Under the pieces are notes generated by a model that saw only the letters and a program-made list of their open reading frames with translations, did no database searches and was not told the DNA's origin. A DNA stretch of 64,000 nt from Trichosphaerium sp. ATCC 40318 (Eukaryota; Discosea; Flabellinia; Trichosidae), in assembly GCA_038496445.1 (NCBI GenBank), contig JALMLS010000120.1:52188-116187 (forward strand), given 5' to 3'. The stretch's first letter is position 1. Each line of letters opens with the position of its first letter. This document shows, piece by piece, positions 45,195 to 60,005 of the stretch. The position numbers were made by a program, and so were the translations under genes.

Positions 45195-48100
45195 ATGGGC
45201 AACACAAGTTGTAGATTGGGGTTCGAGGACGTTCTAAACAATGTTTTCGACAAGGAGTATGTAGAAAAAAAATATGAACAGATAACAGACACACAATTCA
45301 AAGATATAGACATGGGAAGCGAAGGGAGCGATGCAGAGTATATTCGTTTATTATTTGAACAGATCACTTCTATCGATAAAAAGACCATTGTTGAGAAGCA
45401 GTTACAACTGTTATCGCACGTAGAGGTGCGCGGTCGTTTCTACAGTTGATTCTGCGAAGCAATTCCACTTGACAAGCAGAAGATTTACAATTATTTTTTT
45501 TACCTGCCCTTTTTTGCCGTTTGCGTCTGTGCTATACGCTCACTAGCTTTTTGTTAGACTAAAGAGCCTCGTTCTGCGCGAGCTGCCAAACGTTTTGAGC
45601 GGTACAATGATGAACCGATCAAAGTGGACTCAAGACTCTTCTTTCCGTTATTACAGTGGTCCTACAAACACAATAAACCGTTATGTGGCCTTTTACTTGA
45701 TCATCCAATCATAAAACGTACGCCACGTTTCACGCGTATTTTGCGCGCCGCTAAAATATTATATTAAAGATGCCATGCATTCTGGAGATGATGCGGGTGA
45801 TGATAATGAGGATAAACAAAATAAAAATGAAAAGCAGGAAGAAAAGCCTCAAGCAACGATGTCAGATAAGATAAATGCGATAGAAAACAATCTTGCTAAA
45901 AAAGGTGCGCGTTTTTAAACCGACGGCTTTGGCAATGTCATTAATCGTCCCACAGGTCTCTCTACAATGTTAAACAGCGTTGAAAAAGAACAAGCGATTG
46001 TTGGTATGCTAGATTACATAAAAACAAGGTATGTAGGGTATTTGAGGGCTCCTAAACCAAAAAATAACAGAAAACGAATTCGTGGTTGGCAATGTAGCGT
46101 TTTATTATTATTTTTTCAACGTCATTTTGATATCTTTTAATAGAGGGTCTTTGCGTGACCTGTTGATGGTTTTTATGGCTCTTATGCCATCTCAAGAGAA
46201 CCAAGACAAAACACAGAGTTTTGACATGGTTGGTCCTGCTCTAGTGGAGCTTCAGCAGCTGTCTTTCATTGAAGAGAAAGGTACCATGCGCGAACATTTT
46301 TTTTACTATTTTAGTTTGAATTTTTTGTCTGGCTGTAGGCCAACAAATACGTAATTCTATGTGCCTACTATATGGCTATACATGTGCTATATTTTATAGG
46401 CGTTTCTAACTCAGAATAGAGAAGGAAGCACCAGCGCCACCTCCTTTCAATGAAGCGCGTCAAATTCAAGCTATGCAGCTCTTGGGTATCACCAATTGTG
46501 AAATAGATGTCTGTATGAAAGCCCTAGAAATGGCTAATGATGACATTAATGTTGCCATCAATTTTTTGTTTGATGACGCCGATAGGTAAGCACTCTTTTT
46601 TAGCATGAACAAACAAACTAAAATTGTAAAGGATTCAACAACGTATTGCCTCCGATCAAGCAAAAAAAGAAAAACTAGAAAAACGCATTGCCGAAGAGAG
46701 AGTACGCCGCAAGGAGGCTGTAACAATAGCCAAAAGTGAAAACAAAACAAAGGAGCTCCGTTATGCAACTTTCTTTGCCAAAGCTTGTCTTCCATTTAGC
46801 TTGCCTAAAGAACTTAAAGACATGACCATTGAAGGGGCTGTATTATTGCTCTTTGGAAACCTAGACAAGCTTTTAGTAGAGAGTAAATGCTCTCTAAAGC
46901 TTAAAAATGCTGCAACATTCTTAGTCGCTGACTATGATCCTCTCTCTCTTGCCATTCTTGGTCATATCATAGAAAGGTATACGAAGAGTGAGTTTCACGG
47001 AAATGAAGCATTTCGTGGATACTTGCTAGTGCTCAGCTTGAAATTATTGAAAGAGAACATTACCCACTTTGTAGCAGCAAAAGGTGATCATTTTGCTCAA
47101 AATAATTGTTCAATGTTAGTTGTTAACATAATATTATTAGAATTGCGTGCAGTATCTGAACAACTATGTAAACAGGTCACTGGACTTATCAATAACATTG
47201 ATACGTTGTCAGGAGGTCTAACAATGATCAAGGATCTAACCTTTCAAATGGTACAAAAATGACGTTCAATTTCTTTTGTCTTACAGTTACTTCAGGCACT
47301 TGATTGTTGGTCTGCTGGTGTTGAAGCATTTTATTGTGATGCGACATCGCGCATTGCTCTAATTAAAGAGTTAATCAGTCAAGACATCCATAGCAAGACA
47401 TCACAGGTTTGCGATTTTCGTCTTTTTTGTGATAGCGAACTAAATCCCATAGGCTAAATTAAGACCTGTGGTTGAGTGCCTACACAATGACCCATATTTC
47501 TTGCATAATTTCGACGATCCTATGGAGTTAATGTCTTTGGCTGAAGATATTTTTCGCGTAATAAGCCAGGAGTCACAAAAATCGCTGGAGCAATTTAAAT
47601 CAGAATCGGAGGAGAGTTTGCGAAATTCTGGCGTGTTTTTGTTCGGTAAATCATCAGGTGAAGTCCCAAAATCTGAACCGGACAAAGCTGCTACTCCACT
47701 TCAACCGTTTACTTTTGGATCATCTCAAGACGTGCCCTCACCCCCACCTCCACCAGCGTTTGGCACCAAAAACCCAAAACCACTGAGATCTTCTCTAAAT
47801 AGCTCTGGGTAAAAGCTAATAATATTTTCCTGTTTTTTTCTTACTCTTCTTTAGAGGTTCAGAGCCATTCAGATTTTATCCGCTTGTTGATGGAGTAACT
47901 AAGGTAATAATACGAGGGTTTGGGGTTTTTTAAAGACTAAAACTGGTCCTAGAAACCGAAATTGTATAAGCCAAAAGTGTCTCGTTCCACAGCCTCTCAA
48001 ATTCACCAAATCGTGCTCTATATGCAAGAAAGTCTTGTTGCAGCAGCCCTGAGAGATCCTTCGTTTAGAGAAGTGTGCGTTAAGTATTCTAAACTTGCTA

Positions 48101-51100
48101 TACGCATGGTACGGGCCAATTACACATGATTCTTACATTGTTAACTTGTGCACAAGGCCATTACTTCATTAGAAGTAGTTATGAAGGTGGAAAAATCAAA
48201 GGAAGCGAAACAAGCCTTTTTGAGATCAACTGTCGTGCGACTCACGCTACCATACCTTGTACTTGGCTTATCGCTTTTCTCGCATGAATTGTTATTCTCT
48301 TTTGGGTTCGTTACACTTTATATTTATTTATCAGGTCTCATTCCGTATGTAGAGAAGATCTGTTGCAGCTTGTATCAGAGCTAGCTACACTTGTGAGCAC
48401 TTTTATTGGTCCTGAACAAATTGGCGGTGAAGTAGACGCAGCGACATCGTGGCTTTATGACTTTGCTGATTCATTGGCGTATCTTAGCGGAAAAATCGCT
48501 TTAGGGTTTGTATTAGGAGAAAAAAGTGAGTCTCCTTCTCCCAAAGAAGAAGAACTTCTGCGCTCAAAAGTATGCTATTTTATTATTTGCTACCAGCTAA
48601 GGAACGACTAGATAATGCGTGGTGGTATATTAGAGCAACCACGTCTTAATGGAGATGAAGTGCTGTTTGTTAAGCAGTTTTCTGAAGGGAGCGATGAAAT
48701 CAAGCCTCTCGAAGAATGGCTGAATAAAGCAGCAGCTATGAAGCTACCACTGGCTTCAGAAGAAGCCAAAAACTGGGTTTCCAAAGCTGTGAGACAATCT
48801 GTACTAGCGTTATTGTATCACCACAACTTGCTATCTCCGATGGTTGAGCATGCCGGCAAAGTCAATGAAACTGCTTTGCAGTGGCTTGGTGCGTTTTATT
48901 TCAAGTTTACTCAAATTCTTATCCTTTTTGTTAGTTCCTGTTTGGAAGTCGGTGTTCCAACGCATCGGCACACATGTCATTCGTCTTAGACACACGAAAC
49001 TTGGCGCTCAAGATGAAGAAGGAGCTGCATATTCGAATCTATGTGGAAGAATCATAAGTGATGCTAAATTTATGATGCGATTCCCACCAGGTATGATAGC
49101 TAATAGAACCTTCTTTTCCTGGTTAACTTTTTTGGATAGTTTGCGAAGAACCCCAAAAGGATAAGCTCCTGGAATCTGAGTATTCGCAGTTCCTGCTTAC
49201 CTTTGTTATTTCTGTGGATGTCAGTAACGTATGATAATAACATTTTTCTTGTTACACAGAGATTAAAGGTTTGTAGGATGTTTTACTAAAATGGGTGACA
49301 CAAAGGACAAGTAAAGTCACCACTAGATTGACGGGTTTATCAATGTTTGCTAAACTGATGACTCTTTGGAAAACACCAACTGTTCTTGAACATGTACGTC
49401 ACCATGTATACAAGCTTTGATAACAGTATGTTGTAGGTATTAAAGAACTTTGCCGGGTGCTTCAAGAACGAACATTATCTCGCTAAATGCGAAGGTGCAC
49501 CATCCAAGATACTTGAAGATACACGTTTAGCATGGCGTCAACTATACATTGCCATATCTAAGCAGCTAAAAGTACGTCTAACACAATAACAAACCGAATT
49601 TTTTTATATCGCTGACATTCTACAAAAAAGGTGCAAACTAATCTCGATTACTTGCTCGTACTTGTCAAGTGTTGGGCAGTGCGCATAGCAGAGGCTGAAG
49701 ATGTTTCCTTTTTCAATAGAGTTGGCATCTTTGATCTACTCCAAAAAGTGCTTGTTCAGTTTCAAGAACAGTCTAAACTAGCTACATCTGGTACTGTTTA
49801 CAGATTTTCCAGAGGTGATTTGATAAGAAGCAATAATGAAGAGAAAAAATCATGCTACAGCGCAGCAGTCAAAGTTTTCAGATTATTGGCAACACAAGTT
49901 GCCAAAACAACTTTTGCTTCTTCTCTTCGCTTTGATAAGACAATGTTTGACTTGCTATTATCTGAAATGAACAGAAGTTTACCTGGAATGATGTATACAG
50001 CTCCTTTGTTTAAAGAAACATCAGATTGTCAGCAACTTTTGAGTAGAACTCATAGATTCTATGCTAACTACCCCGGATTAGCCATTTACAATGTAAGTAT
50101 CCTTTGGTATTTTAGCAGTTGTTAACACATGTAGGTCATCTCCTCGGCTACAGATGATAACCCTATACCAACAGATGAGACGTTCACTGTCTCTTTGTGG
50201 GTTTATCATACAGACTCTGACACATCTTATGACAAGTGTATATTCTTCCGTGGTGTTGCTGACAACTACTGTGCACTTACTATAAATACTTCAAGCTTGT
50301 TGTTGTTTACCCACTTATCGGACAATGGCGATACTCAAAAGATCCAGTCAAGGGTACGCCGTTGAGAGTCAGTTACTAAACAAACCTCATGTCTAACATT
50401 GTGCCGCAGTCTGTTATTGGGTTGAACAAGTGGACACACATTGCATGTACTGTCAATGATAAGGTCATGACAATGTATGTTGATGGCATTCAAGAACGTA
50501 CCCTCACAACGAAAGAAAAAGCAAAGGTTCGAAATACTCTTCTTCTATCTTCTCTCCTTACACCTCAAAAGGTTATTTCAGCAGCGCACCCATTTTACAT
50601 TGGTAAAATGAGAAAAGCTGTAATGAGCAAATGGTCACTTGGTATGAACGGCATGCTCAACGATATGAGATACATGACACGGTTAGCATGTTTTGACGGT
50701 GTCAAATACTTATTTTGTTGTAGGTCCATATCTGGTGATGAAGTCGCACTCTTATACAAGGGTGGTCCGTGTATTGAGCGGGCTGACGATTATTGTTATC
50801 AATTAGTGTCTGTATTGAAAGCTGTATCGAATACGGATATAGGAAAAGCTGAACTTGTCTCTGAGGCTGCTGTATCACTCATTCTGAAGACAATTGATGC
50901 AGGCACCTTTAGAGGTTCGTTTGATCCCTCAGCATTAAATTTTTAACTTGTTGTTTTATAGTGTGTTCTGTGGCGTACAAATTACTCCAGACCATTCTAC
51001 CTAACTTCAAACCTACCAAAAGTTTGACAGCAGAGCGAGTAGTAAAGACACTAGTCAACAGTGCTATTCATACTCTTAATGCTGATAAGCACAGAGGAAG

Positions 51101-54100
51101 TGGAGAGGCTGTACGTTTTGCATTAGAAGCCAATCCTAACAACTTTGTAGACATTCGCAAGAGCTTTCGAAATTATCATGCTAATACGATCTCTTCTTGA
51201 GTCCTCAGTGTGGCGTGACTGTATCCTGGACCAAGTATCTGTCTTTCTAACAGAAACAACGCCGAAGATTAAACCAGATGAGAATGATCACTTTCCTGAG
51301 GAGCTAGCACGTTCTAGAAGCTACTACGCTGTGCTATTTGTGCTTTTCCTACTTGGTGGCAACTGTGATGTCATTAGAGAAGGTGGTACTGTAATGCACG
51401 TGAAGAAACGGTAAGTGATACACTATCTATCAAATCAACTTAGATCTTACAAATAGGTTGGATGATGGTCGTGTGGTATTCTATAAACCTCCAGAAGAAT
51501 CTGTTAAAGTATCTTTCAATGATGGAGATGCTTCTATTTACGATATTGCAGACTTGAGAGCGGTAAATACTATTGAACACTTGGGTGATAACTCACTTAC
51601 CAACTACTTAGGTTGACACTGTACCATATAAGCCAACGTTTTCAAAGGCTACACCTGTCTTTATAGATGCAGTAGTTCGCATTATTTCTATGGAACTTAG
51701 TGTTGAAAAGACTACGAATTTTGTAAAATATCTACTCTTAAAGTCAAGATGTGTTCGCGCTCTTACTGTCGCTATTAACGTACCCCACAATTTATCTCAC
51801 ATGTGGGAACGAAATGTAACACGCTTAATTAGGATGTGGAAACTGCAAAATTGTTGTTGAAGAGTGGCGAGTCGGCTTTCCGTGCTCTAGCCAAACTGAG
51901 CTGTCTTCAGATCAATAGGGCAATTTCTCGTAATGAGCTCGAGCATTTGTCTCTGAAGCACTGGCAGCTATTTTATACAATTCAAAACGCACCAGTAGTG
52001 CCTGAAACAAAGAAGGAAACTCAGGAGTCACCTGAGCAAATCAAAGAACGAGCTGAGATGTTGGCTACACTTCAAAAAGACTTTCCTAGTATTCCAAAAG
52101 ACCAGTTGGAATCCATCTTGTCCAAGGTAAGGCAACGCAGTCATTTACTGATAATTAATATTTCATAGGCTGGATACAAGCTAGATGAAGCGAAAGAGGT
52201 AAATAGCACTTTCTTTTGACTTTCTTTTGTCAGTATTTTAACAGTTTTAACTTCATTTCCGCCTTGTTTGTACTCGTTTTATTGACAACCCTTTTTAGAA
52301 TGTTGAAGCAAATAAAATGAGAATTCTAAGCAATGAGGTGATGCAAATCGTAGGTCGCGGATATCCAACTAGCTGGTGTAAAAAGGCTCTTGAAAAGAAT
52401 GAATTCAACATTGAAAAAGCTAGTGCTTGGGTCAAAGACAATATCTTTCAGCTAGCGAGAGAAGAAGATGATCAACTTAACGACTACCAAGTACGCACTA
52501 TAATAATCCTAATGTCGCTTGGTTCTCATCGCTTTACTCCCAGGGAGAAGAATCTTATAGTGATCGCTTTTTCCCTCCTACAAAACGTGATACAGATAAC
52601 CCTCCTCCAATTGATAAGATTTACAGCAACAACACAATGTCACAAACTCAAGTTGTAGCAAACATTATTGAACTAGATGGTGCTGCACTTGTTATGAGTG
52701 CTCGTGTCGCTTTACTTACAGTACGTCATTTAGACCGAATAAGATATTGAATAACATACCTTGTAGCTGCTGGCATCTACAGAGAAGACTATCCGTGATG
52801 CTGTAGTACACAAGTACCTAAAGCCACAGCAGTTTGTAGATTTCATGCACTTGGTTGTTTTCAAAGGAGAGAATACGCTCAGTGTCAATAAGCGCTCTGC
52901 AACAAGTATTATGGCCAGTGTAATTCGTGAATCTATAAAGACAAGCAACGAAGAGGTTAGGAACTTTTATTTAAATCAAACTTTTAATCAACTAATTAGG
53001 AGTCAAAACAACTTTTGCAAGCCATTGTCAACGAGTGTTCAGCTCAGCTTGCACGGTTATCAGCACAAGACTACACTGATAGAGCTGCTAAATCTGCACT
53101 ATCTGGACTCAATACTGTAGAATGGGTTCTCGAATTTCTGCTTGAAAGTGATAATCCAGATAATGCAACATATGTAAAACACATTTACGAAGCATTATTG
53201 CTTGCCATGAAATCTGCTGTGATGTCTATAAAAGAGCGTGTTATGGATATGATAACGTCTATTCTTAAATGGCTACAAGGTAAAGAATTTGTGAAAGAGA
53301 TCCTAGATAAACTACCACTTCAAAGACTTGAGCAACTTGGTACGTGTTTATTGATGATACAACAAACTATTTATTTCAGTGCTAAAAGCTTTGTGTGTTA
53401 GTTACAATGCGTCTTGCTACGGAGAGAATACAAGGTTTGGTGAGCACTGAATACTTATGCAGTCTTGTGGATGTTGTATCATTAGCACGTGAGCTACAGT
53501 CACACCCTGCGCGTGCCCAAGTACGTTTTATTTTAATTCTTTGAAAGTGTTATGAATGACTCCATTTTGTAGCAAGCATTGGACAAAGCAAAAGGCATTC
53601 TACCATTTTGCCTTGAATGTACTGAAATATCAGATAATGCCATCACGCTAGGTACACTCTGCCCCGTTTACTGTACCAATTCCTAAATTAATTGTTTAGA
53701 GTGGACAACTGTTCGTCGGGCGTACTGCTATACTTTCTATGAGATTGAATACCGAATCTCTAACTCTGACAAATGGGAGTCTTGGTACAGGTAAGCTCAC
53801 AATAACTAGCCTTTTATTACCAAGTACTTTCTGACCGTTTTTTTAAGAGGAAGTCTGCGAAAGGTAAGAAAGACCATGAAAGGTGCTACAGAGTATCAGT
53901 TCCGTGCAAATGCCAAAGTTGGACAATGGACCTCTGGTTGGACAGCACCAATTCATGTTAGTACACATGCTAGCCAAGGTACATATGCACTTCAAAGTTG
54001 CATTGACTAACGTCAACTTAACAGAACTTGACTTGAAATTTGATCAAACAGAAGGCAATTTTGGTAAAAATGTCGAGTTCTCAAATGAAGGCAAAGCAAT

Positions 54101-57100
54101 CAAAAAATTAGAAGGAGACGCTTGGGCGATGGCGTTTGCTACACAGTCTATAACTTGCGGTGTACACTATTGGGAAGGTACGTTATAAAGCCAAGCATGA
54201 AAACGAACGTTTCCGACTAATGGTATTCAAAGTACTTGTTGAAAACTCTCGCATGGGAAGCGGCACGGTCTGGGTTGGTGTTGCTGACAAGAACAAGAAC
54301 ATATTGACTAATATAACTGGGTATGAGCACACTTTTTATTAGTTTTCAGACTTTTTTTCTTCGATTTGTTGATGGTGTTTTAGTTGGGGATTTCTTAATA
54401 TCAGGCGTGTCAAAGATTGTTTTACGGATAAAACAAGAATATACGGCAGGAATTTTGGATCAGGAGATATTGTTGGCGTGTTGCTTAACTTCAACGATGA
54501 GACTATAAAGTTTTTTGTAAACGGTGAACCTCTAGGACACGCTTTCACGCACCCTCTTAAGTTAGCCGGTAGAGAACTATTACCGGTTCTGGGTGTACGC
54601 GAATCTAATACTAAGATATCATTCTTGTCCAGAAGCTTATCTTATGGCACGTGTTTTCTGTTATACTTTTAGTTTATACTTGATCTAACCATAACATTTA
54701 GCCGGTTTGACTACTCCGAGCATCTCCAGTTCGCTGCTAAACACAGCATCACTTGTTAGGTGCCGCCAACATAACCACAAGACACCTACTCCCTTCTTGG
54801 TAGAAGTAAGCTTAATAATCACTCCCATTTGTGCCCTAATTATGAATGTAGGCATACCATATGTGGAAGCTTTGGCGCCGCGAGAGCAGCTATATTTGTA
54901 TTACTAGACCAGGAATACCAGTTCAAATGTCCATATCTCCTGACGCTCTAAGAGGTCACACGTTTAAATTTGGTGATATTGTAGCTACACCAAATGGTGA
55001 ATGTACAGTTGTTGGTGTTCAAGGAGACAATGTGTTCTTTGAACCCCGCAGTAGAAGCAAGAAAGGTATATTGTATCTACTAGCCCGTACGTAATATTAA
55101 CAGCGCTTTTTTTAAAGGCGTATGGTATTGGCCTGAGAGAGATATTAAGGCACGTGCTGAAGAGTTCAAATTTATTGCAAAGTCAACTCCGTATGGCTTT
55201 GAACCGAATAAGAAGAAAGGTACAGCTGAGCAAAACTTTTAACATACTAAGTGACTGCGTAAGGTAATTACATGGAATTTGTTGCGTATTGTGATGACGA
55301 ATGGTCAAGGCAAATGGACGATTGTATCCTAAACGCTATTAACAAGTATGTGGTTTGTTTTATGTTCACACTCAGAAACTCATACTTGTTTGTTTTAGAT
55401 TAAATGAAAGACAAGATTGGGTATCCAATATATCTGTACAAGATCTCCTGGAATCACTTAAAGACCAACCTTGTATGGAAGGGAAAAACTCTGATGCTTT
55501 ACTTGCAAGGGTATGTTCTTGTGTTTGTTCAACAAATACCGCATGCTAACTCGTTGCAGGCATCATATTTCAGAGCCTTAAATACTCATCTTGAGCACTT
55601 ACTCTTTACCACCAACTTTGCAAAGTTAAGTGATACATGGGGCCTTGGAAAATGTGTCAGCACTCAGAAGCATGTCATCCTGTACCAAACGAAACTGAAG
55701 GTTATTCGAGAGTACGTGTAATTGATGTCAATATCACGTGGACAAGTATTTTGGCTAACATGCTTGGTAGACTTTTAGAAAAGACCAGGTATCACCCTAC
55801 TCTTCCAGAAGATGAATATGAATCTCCACAGCACCTTCCTCAGGTACTTCAACAAAAATTGGAGAAAGAAAATGACGTGATTAACTTTGTATTAGTTTGA
55901 ACTCAACAGGAATAAAGCAGCTAATGCTTCTGATTGCCAAGGTAAGATTAAAGCGAATATTATCTTGTTTGTACTAAATCTGATCTATAGATGCTTACAA
56001 GCGATTAAAGTCGTCTCTATTTGGTCAGATTTTCCTTCACATGCAAGCAGAAAAGAAGTACAACTGGGTGCGCCTCAGACAGTCCACAGTTGGTATTCTG
56101 GATGCAGGACAAAAACGTGCCTTCAAGGTAAATACACTAAAAAGTATGAGCTGTCTTATAGTACGTTAGGTTAAATTCCACGGAGAAGGAGTACAAGATA
56201 ATGGCGGACCATACCGTGAAGTTTTTGAAGATGTTGTTTCTGAGCTACAATCAGAAGTTCTTTCACTATTTTTACCGAGCCCAAATCAGATCCATGGTGA
56301 GGGCGAATACAGAGACTACTTTACAGTGAACCCTGGCGCTACAAAGAATCTAGATAGAGAAATGTATAGATGCTTCGGCCAGTTGATTGGTATTGCCATG
56401 AGAAGGTTAGAAACTTGAATTTAATAAGATATTCATTTCTGACTCTATTTAAGTGAACTCACTTTGAACCTATCTCTACCTTCTCTACTTTGGAAGGGCT
56501 TAGTCGGAGAAACAGCTACAATTGAGGATTTGGAGATGGTTGATTCACGCAGTGCAAAGATGATACGGGATATTATTACTCCTCCAGATGGCATCAATGG
56601 TACACTTGTTTGTTAGCAGTTTTACTGGTCTGTAACAGTTTTGGTTTAGAAGAAACATTTGCAAGCATTTATTTGGATACAATGTTTGTACTCCCTGGAA
56701 ACGAACAAGTTGAACTCAAGCAGGGTGGAGCCGAAATAAAGCTTACGTATGAATCCCTTTTTTACTTCAAACAAACCAAGAACAACACTCATTGTATAAT
56801 AGGTGGGAAAACAGAAAAGAGTACGCAGATCTACTTCTAGAAAAGAAGCTGCAGGAAGGATCAAAGATGGTGAAGTCTATTAAGCAAGGTGAGAACAAAA
56901 TAGTGAATACAAGGTATATCTTTAGCGTTTCTTACTCTTTTACAGGTCTTGGAAACATCGTACCATTGGAATACTTGAAGTTATTTACATGGCAAGAACT
57001 CGATCTTCTCATTTGTGGATGTCCTACAGTGGATATTGGGCGCTTAAAGGTACCAACTATTAGTAGTGATTAAACACGGACTACCCAACTAACATTTCAA

Positions 57101-57495
57101 ATAGCAAAACACCATTTACGAAGGCGTTGCTCCAAATGACAAACATATAAAACTATTCTGGGAATCACTTGAAGAATTTACACAACCTCAACGTAGCCAA
57201 TTCTTACGCTTCGTTTGGGCTAGATCCAGGCTTCCTGCGTCGTGTAAGTCACTTAAGGTTTACTATATAGGCCCAGCCATTAACTTTTGTTGTAGCACTT
57301 CCTATGCCTTTTAAAATGCAGGCACCGCCACCAAAGTCTCGTGGAGAACCAGATAAACATCTACCAACAGCTCAGACATGCTTCTTCTCAATAAGCTTGC
57401 CTCAGTACTCGAGCAAGGATATTTTGAAAGCAAAGTTATTGTACACTATTCAGAATTGTATGGCTATGGATAATGATTTCTTGATTGGTGGGTAG
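45195..57495 (+). CDS. Giant HECT-type E3 ubiquitin ligase (UBA, LamG-like, UBA, SPRY, HECT)
   Basis: More than 30 exons, probably over 3,000 residues. The start MGNTSCRLGFEDVLNNVFDK has a myristoylation/palmitoylation-like N-terminus. Domains by position: UBA at 46460-46585 (QAMQLLGITNCEIDVCMKAL), basic coiled coil ~46640-46760, Pro/Phe-Gly-rich linker ~47630-47810, LamG/concanavalin-like domain ~50090-50560 (TFTVSLWVYHTDSDTSYDKC, GLNKWTHIACTVND), second UBA ~52320-52490, SPRY ~54020-54640 (WVGVADKNKN, VGVLLNFNDETIKFFVNGEP), and HECT ~56000-57495 (FHGEGVQDNGGPYREVFED, FGQLIGIAMR). The catalytic Cys lies in LPTAQTCFFSISLPQYSS (codon 57379-57381). It forms a ubiquitin thioester and ubiquitylates bound substrates. 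The layout is most like HECTD4-type ligases; orthology is not proved. Confidence 0.9.
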
Positions 57496-57893
57496 AAGAG
57501 TAAATCGCTCAACAACACATAGCTAAAAAACAAAACAAAACACACCTGTACAACTGTAAAAAACCAAAAACAAACATTTTTGCCACACAATCTTTTTGCT
57601 TTGGATTTGCTTGAGTCAAACATTAGCTTGCAGTTAGTTAGTAACAAAGAAAAGTGCTTGTTGAGCAATGATAATGACAAAGAAAAGAATGCAAACGTGC
57701 TAAGTGCAATTTTTATGTTTACACTGGTGGATTTGTTGGGTCGGGAAAATATCCATAATTGTTGGATAAAGCAAATCCTAGAAGGACTAGAAAGGCTATC
57801 CAGCTTATTCCATTAACAACACGTATCACGAAAAGTATAAACTTCCACGGAGCTAATCCTTGAGGGATAATAAATTTGGAAAACCTAAATTTG
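57496..57893. other. Convergent intergenic stretch
   Basis: 3' flanks of the HECT gene and the following membrane protein. An 82-bp A-rich, low-complexity part is followed by an open frame (57580-57816) with no recognisable domain or intron signals; I do not call it. Confidence 0.45.
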
Positions 57894-59471
57894 TTAAAAA
57901 GAGAGGTCGTTTACAAAAGCTGTATGCACGTACTTCTTCAATGCTAAGCAATCCCCTGATGGGCCAACATCGGTATCAAATTCATCGCTGTCATCGTTTG
58001 TAAAATTAATAACAGCTTGGTAATCTTCTTGATATGGACTAGTGCCAAGGAGTTGAATGTCAGAAAAAGTTTGTTTTCGACACATTCTAAAGATAGGTAC
58101 AAAAAGAATTGTTGAAGATATTACCAGAACACCTAAGGCTTGAACGCAAACGCCTAACAGTGTTTGGCCCCAGTTAATCTTATCAACCTAAATACACATT
58201 AAGTTTGAGGTCGTGCTACAAAGTTTACATACTGACACCGGACGAGCTTTTACAACAAACCTAGACTCAAACAGTCAGCAAGTTCGATATCATATAAAAG
58301 GTACCAAATAATAGCAGCAACAAAGATAATCATTGAGATGCCTTCAAATACGTAGATAAATACTCTGCAAAATAAATGCTTCTTTGCACTCTTTGTGTGC
58401 CGTTCGTTGGTTTTCAGATGAGTCATGAGGCTGATGACGAGAACAAACAGAATCCAAAATCCCCAAATAAATTCAGACACCTCCACTGATGTCCTAAACT
58501 TATGAATTCCCGGCCACATTGGCCTTTTTAGATGACCAAAAGCATAAATCCATCCCATTGTAACACCTTCTTTCAGTTAGTATTATAAACTAACGCAAGA
58601 AAAAGCCACACCAGAGAGACTATATTCACTACCGTATCCATACAGGTGTAAAACAAATCCAGGTAATGCTGTTTGAAGTAACCCTAAAATGTCAATGATG
58701 TTCGTGACATCAGAAAATTACTTACCACACAAACACATGCCCGTAACGTCTCTGAACATTTTGACAGCCACAGAAGCAAATTCTACAAGGTTCAGAATAC
58801 GCGGATTGGTACAAGTCAATACCTGGTTGAGGATTCCCCACTATGAAATCAAACAATCCCCATGTCGGTCCATTCTTGTACCCATAACCAGCGCTCTAGC
58901 AGATAGAACATCAACTTAAGTACCGTTATGATACGTACTTGGTAGGTGGTGTGGTCGACATAAAATCCTAAAGAAATCGCAAAAAAGAAAGAAAAGAATA
59001 ACACAATTCTTCTGCTGATGTCAAGCCGAGTGGACGCAAACACAACGCAGACCTAACACGTGACTCAGCCATACAAACTAACATATTAAAAAAAAACCAA
59101 AAACTAACTGTCAACACCATACTGGAAGTCACGTGGCAGTTGCTTACGTACCAATGCCAAAAAAAAGCCTACTGGCCATCGCAAAGCTGCATCATGTAGT
59201 AAAATACCTTCGAATATTGTTTCATTCGCCAAATTTATCTGTGCAGGCCGTACTGTGTAGCGTTAGAAATTTCTATTTGCGTGTACTAAGCTATTTTGGT
59301 TTAGCTTGAAGGTGTCGTACAGCCAGGGTGCCAGCCACCTTTAAACCGAAATAATACGCCGCTCACACATGACAGAAAGATAATAATGGGAGAATACAAT
59401 GCTAGGTGAATTGCGCCGTGTTTGCAACGCCTCCTTGAAACGGAGGACGAAAACTTGTAAGGTATGTACAT
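57894..59471 (-). CDS. Multi-pass membrane protein, unrecognised
   Basis: Start MYIPYKFSSSVSRRRCKHGA followed by helix LALYSPIIIFLSCVSGVLF. Exons then give PAQINLANETIFEGILLHDA and ALRWPVGFFFGIG, a helix LFFSFFFAISLGFYV, FASVAVKMFRDVTGMCLC, GLLQTALPGFVLHLYGYG, a helix FIWGFWILFVLVISLM, FIYVFEGISMIIFVAAIIWY, and a soluble acidic tail with NFTNDDSDEFDTDVGPSGDC. I count six or seven helices. An NANETxFEGILLHD-like loop looks conserved but I cannot name the family; TM-receptor or transporter-like. Several splice joins are uncertain. Confidence 0.55.
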
Positions 59472-60005
59472 GTGAAGTATTAGCAAAAATTTGATGGTTG
59501 AAGGCTGTCATTTTTGTTCAACGCAAAACGTGACCTAGCAGGTCTTTTTCAATCGGCACGTGAGGTGTATAGGTTGTACTCACTCCATCGCGTACGAGTA
59601 GTAGAAAGTACTATCAACTGCTAGACAGTTTGGCTTTTTTCAAAAACCACCAGCCGTTGTAATACTACCAAAAATGAAACACCTAAGGCCGTACAGGGCG
59701 TTGCAGGAGTGTAGTTGGACTTGGAGCTAAAACACCAAATTTTGTTCATCAAACACGCTCAAGAGAACTGCTTGCAATCAAATTTAGCTATGGTTGGCTT
59801 TAAAGCGAATATGTCGCTACCATGAATGTACTGAAAATGACTGCCACATTTGGAGCTCTTGTGCGTATTAAGACGTTTGGAGCGAATAACGGGTTGAGTT
59901 TTCCGTGCTTGGTAAGTTTCTCGGAGTTTGTTTTTTTCACTGGCAAAAACCAAGAGTTTATTTTATTCTAGAAATAGTGCCTGCCCTCTAGATGGGCTAA
60001 CAAAT
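59472..60005. other. Divergent promoter region
   Basis: Between the starts of the minus-strand membrane protein and the plus-strand B55 gene. The 64-codon minus frame at 59759-59953 is unsupported. Likely holds both promoters; no motif identified. Confidence 0.4.

Noticed and set aside
57580-57816. 78-codon plus-strand ORF after the HECT gene
   Set aside because: No recognisable domain, no splice signals, in a 3' flanking region.
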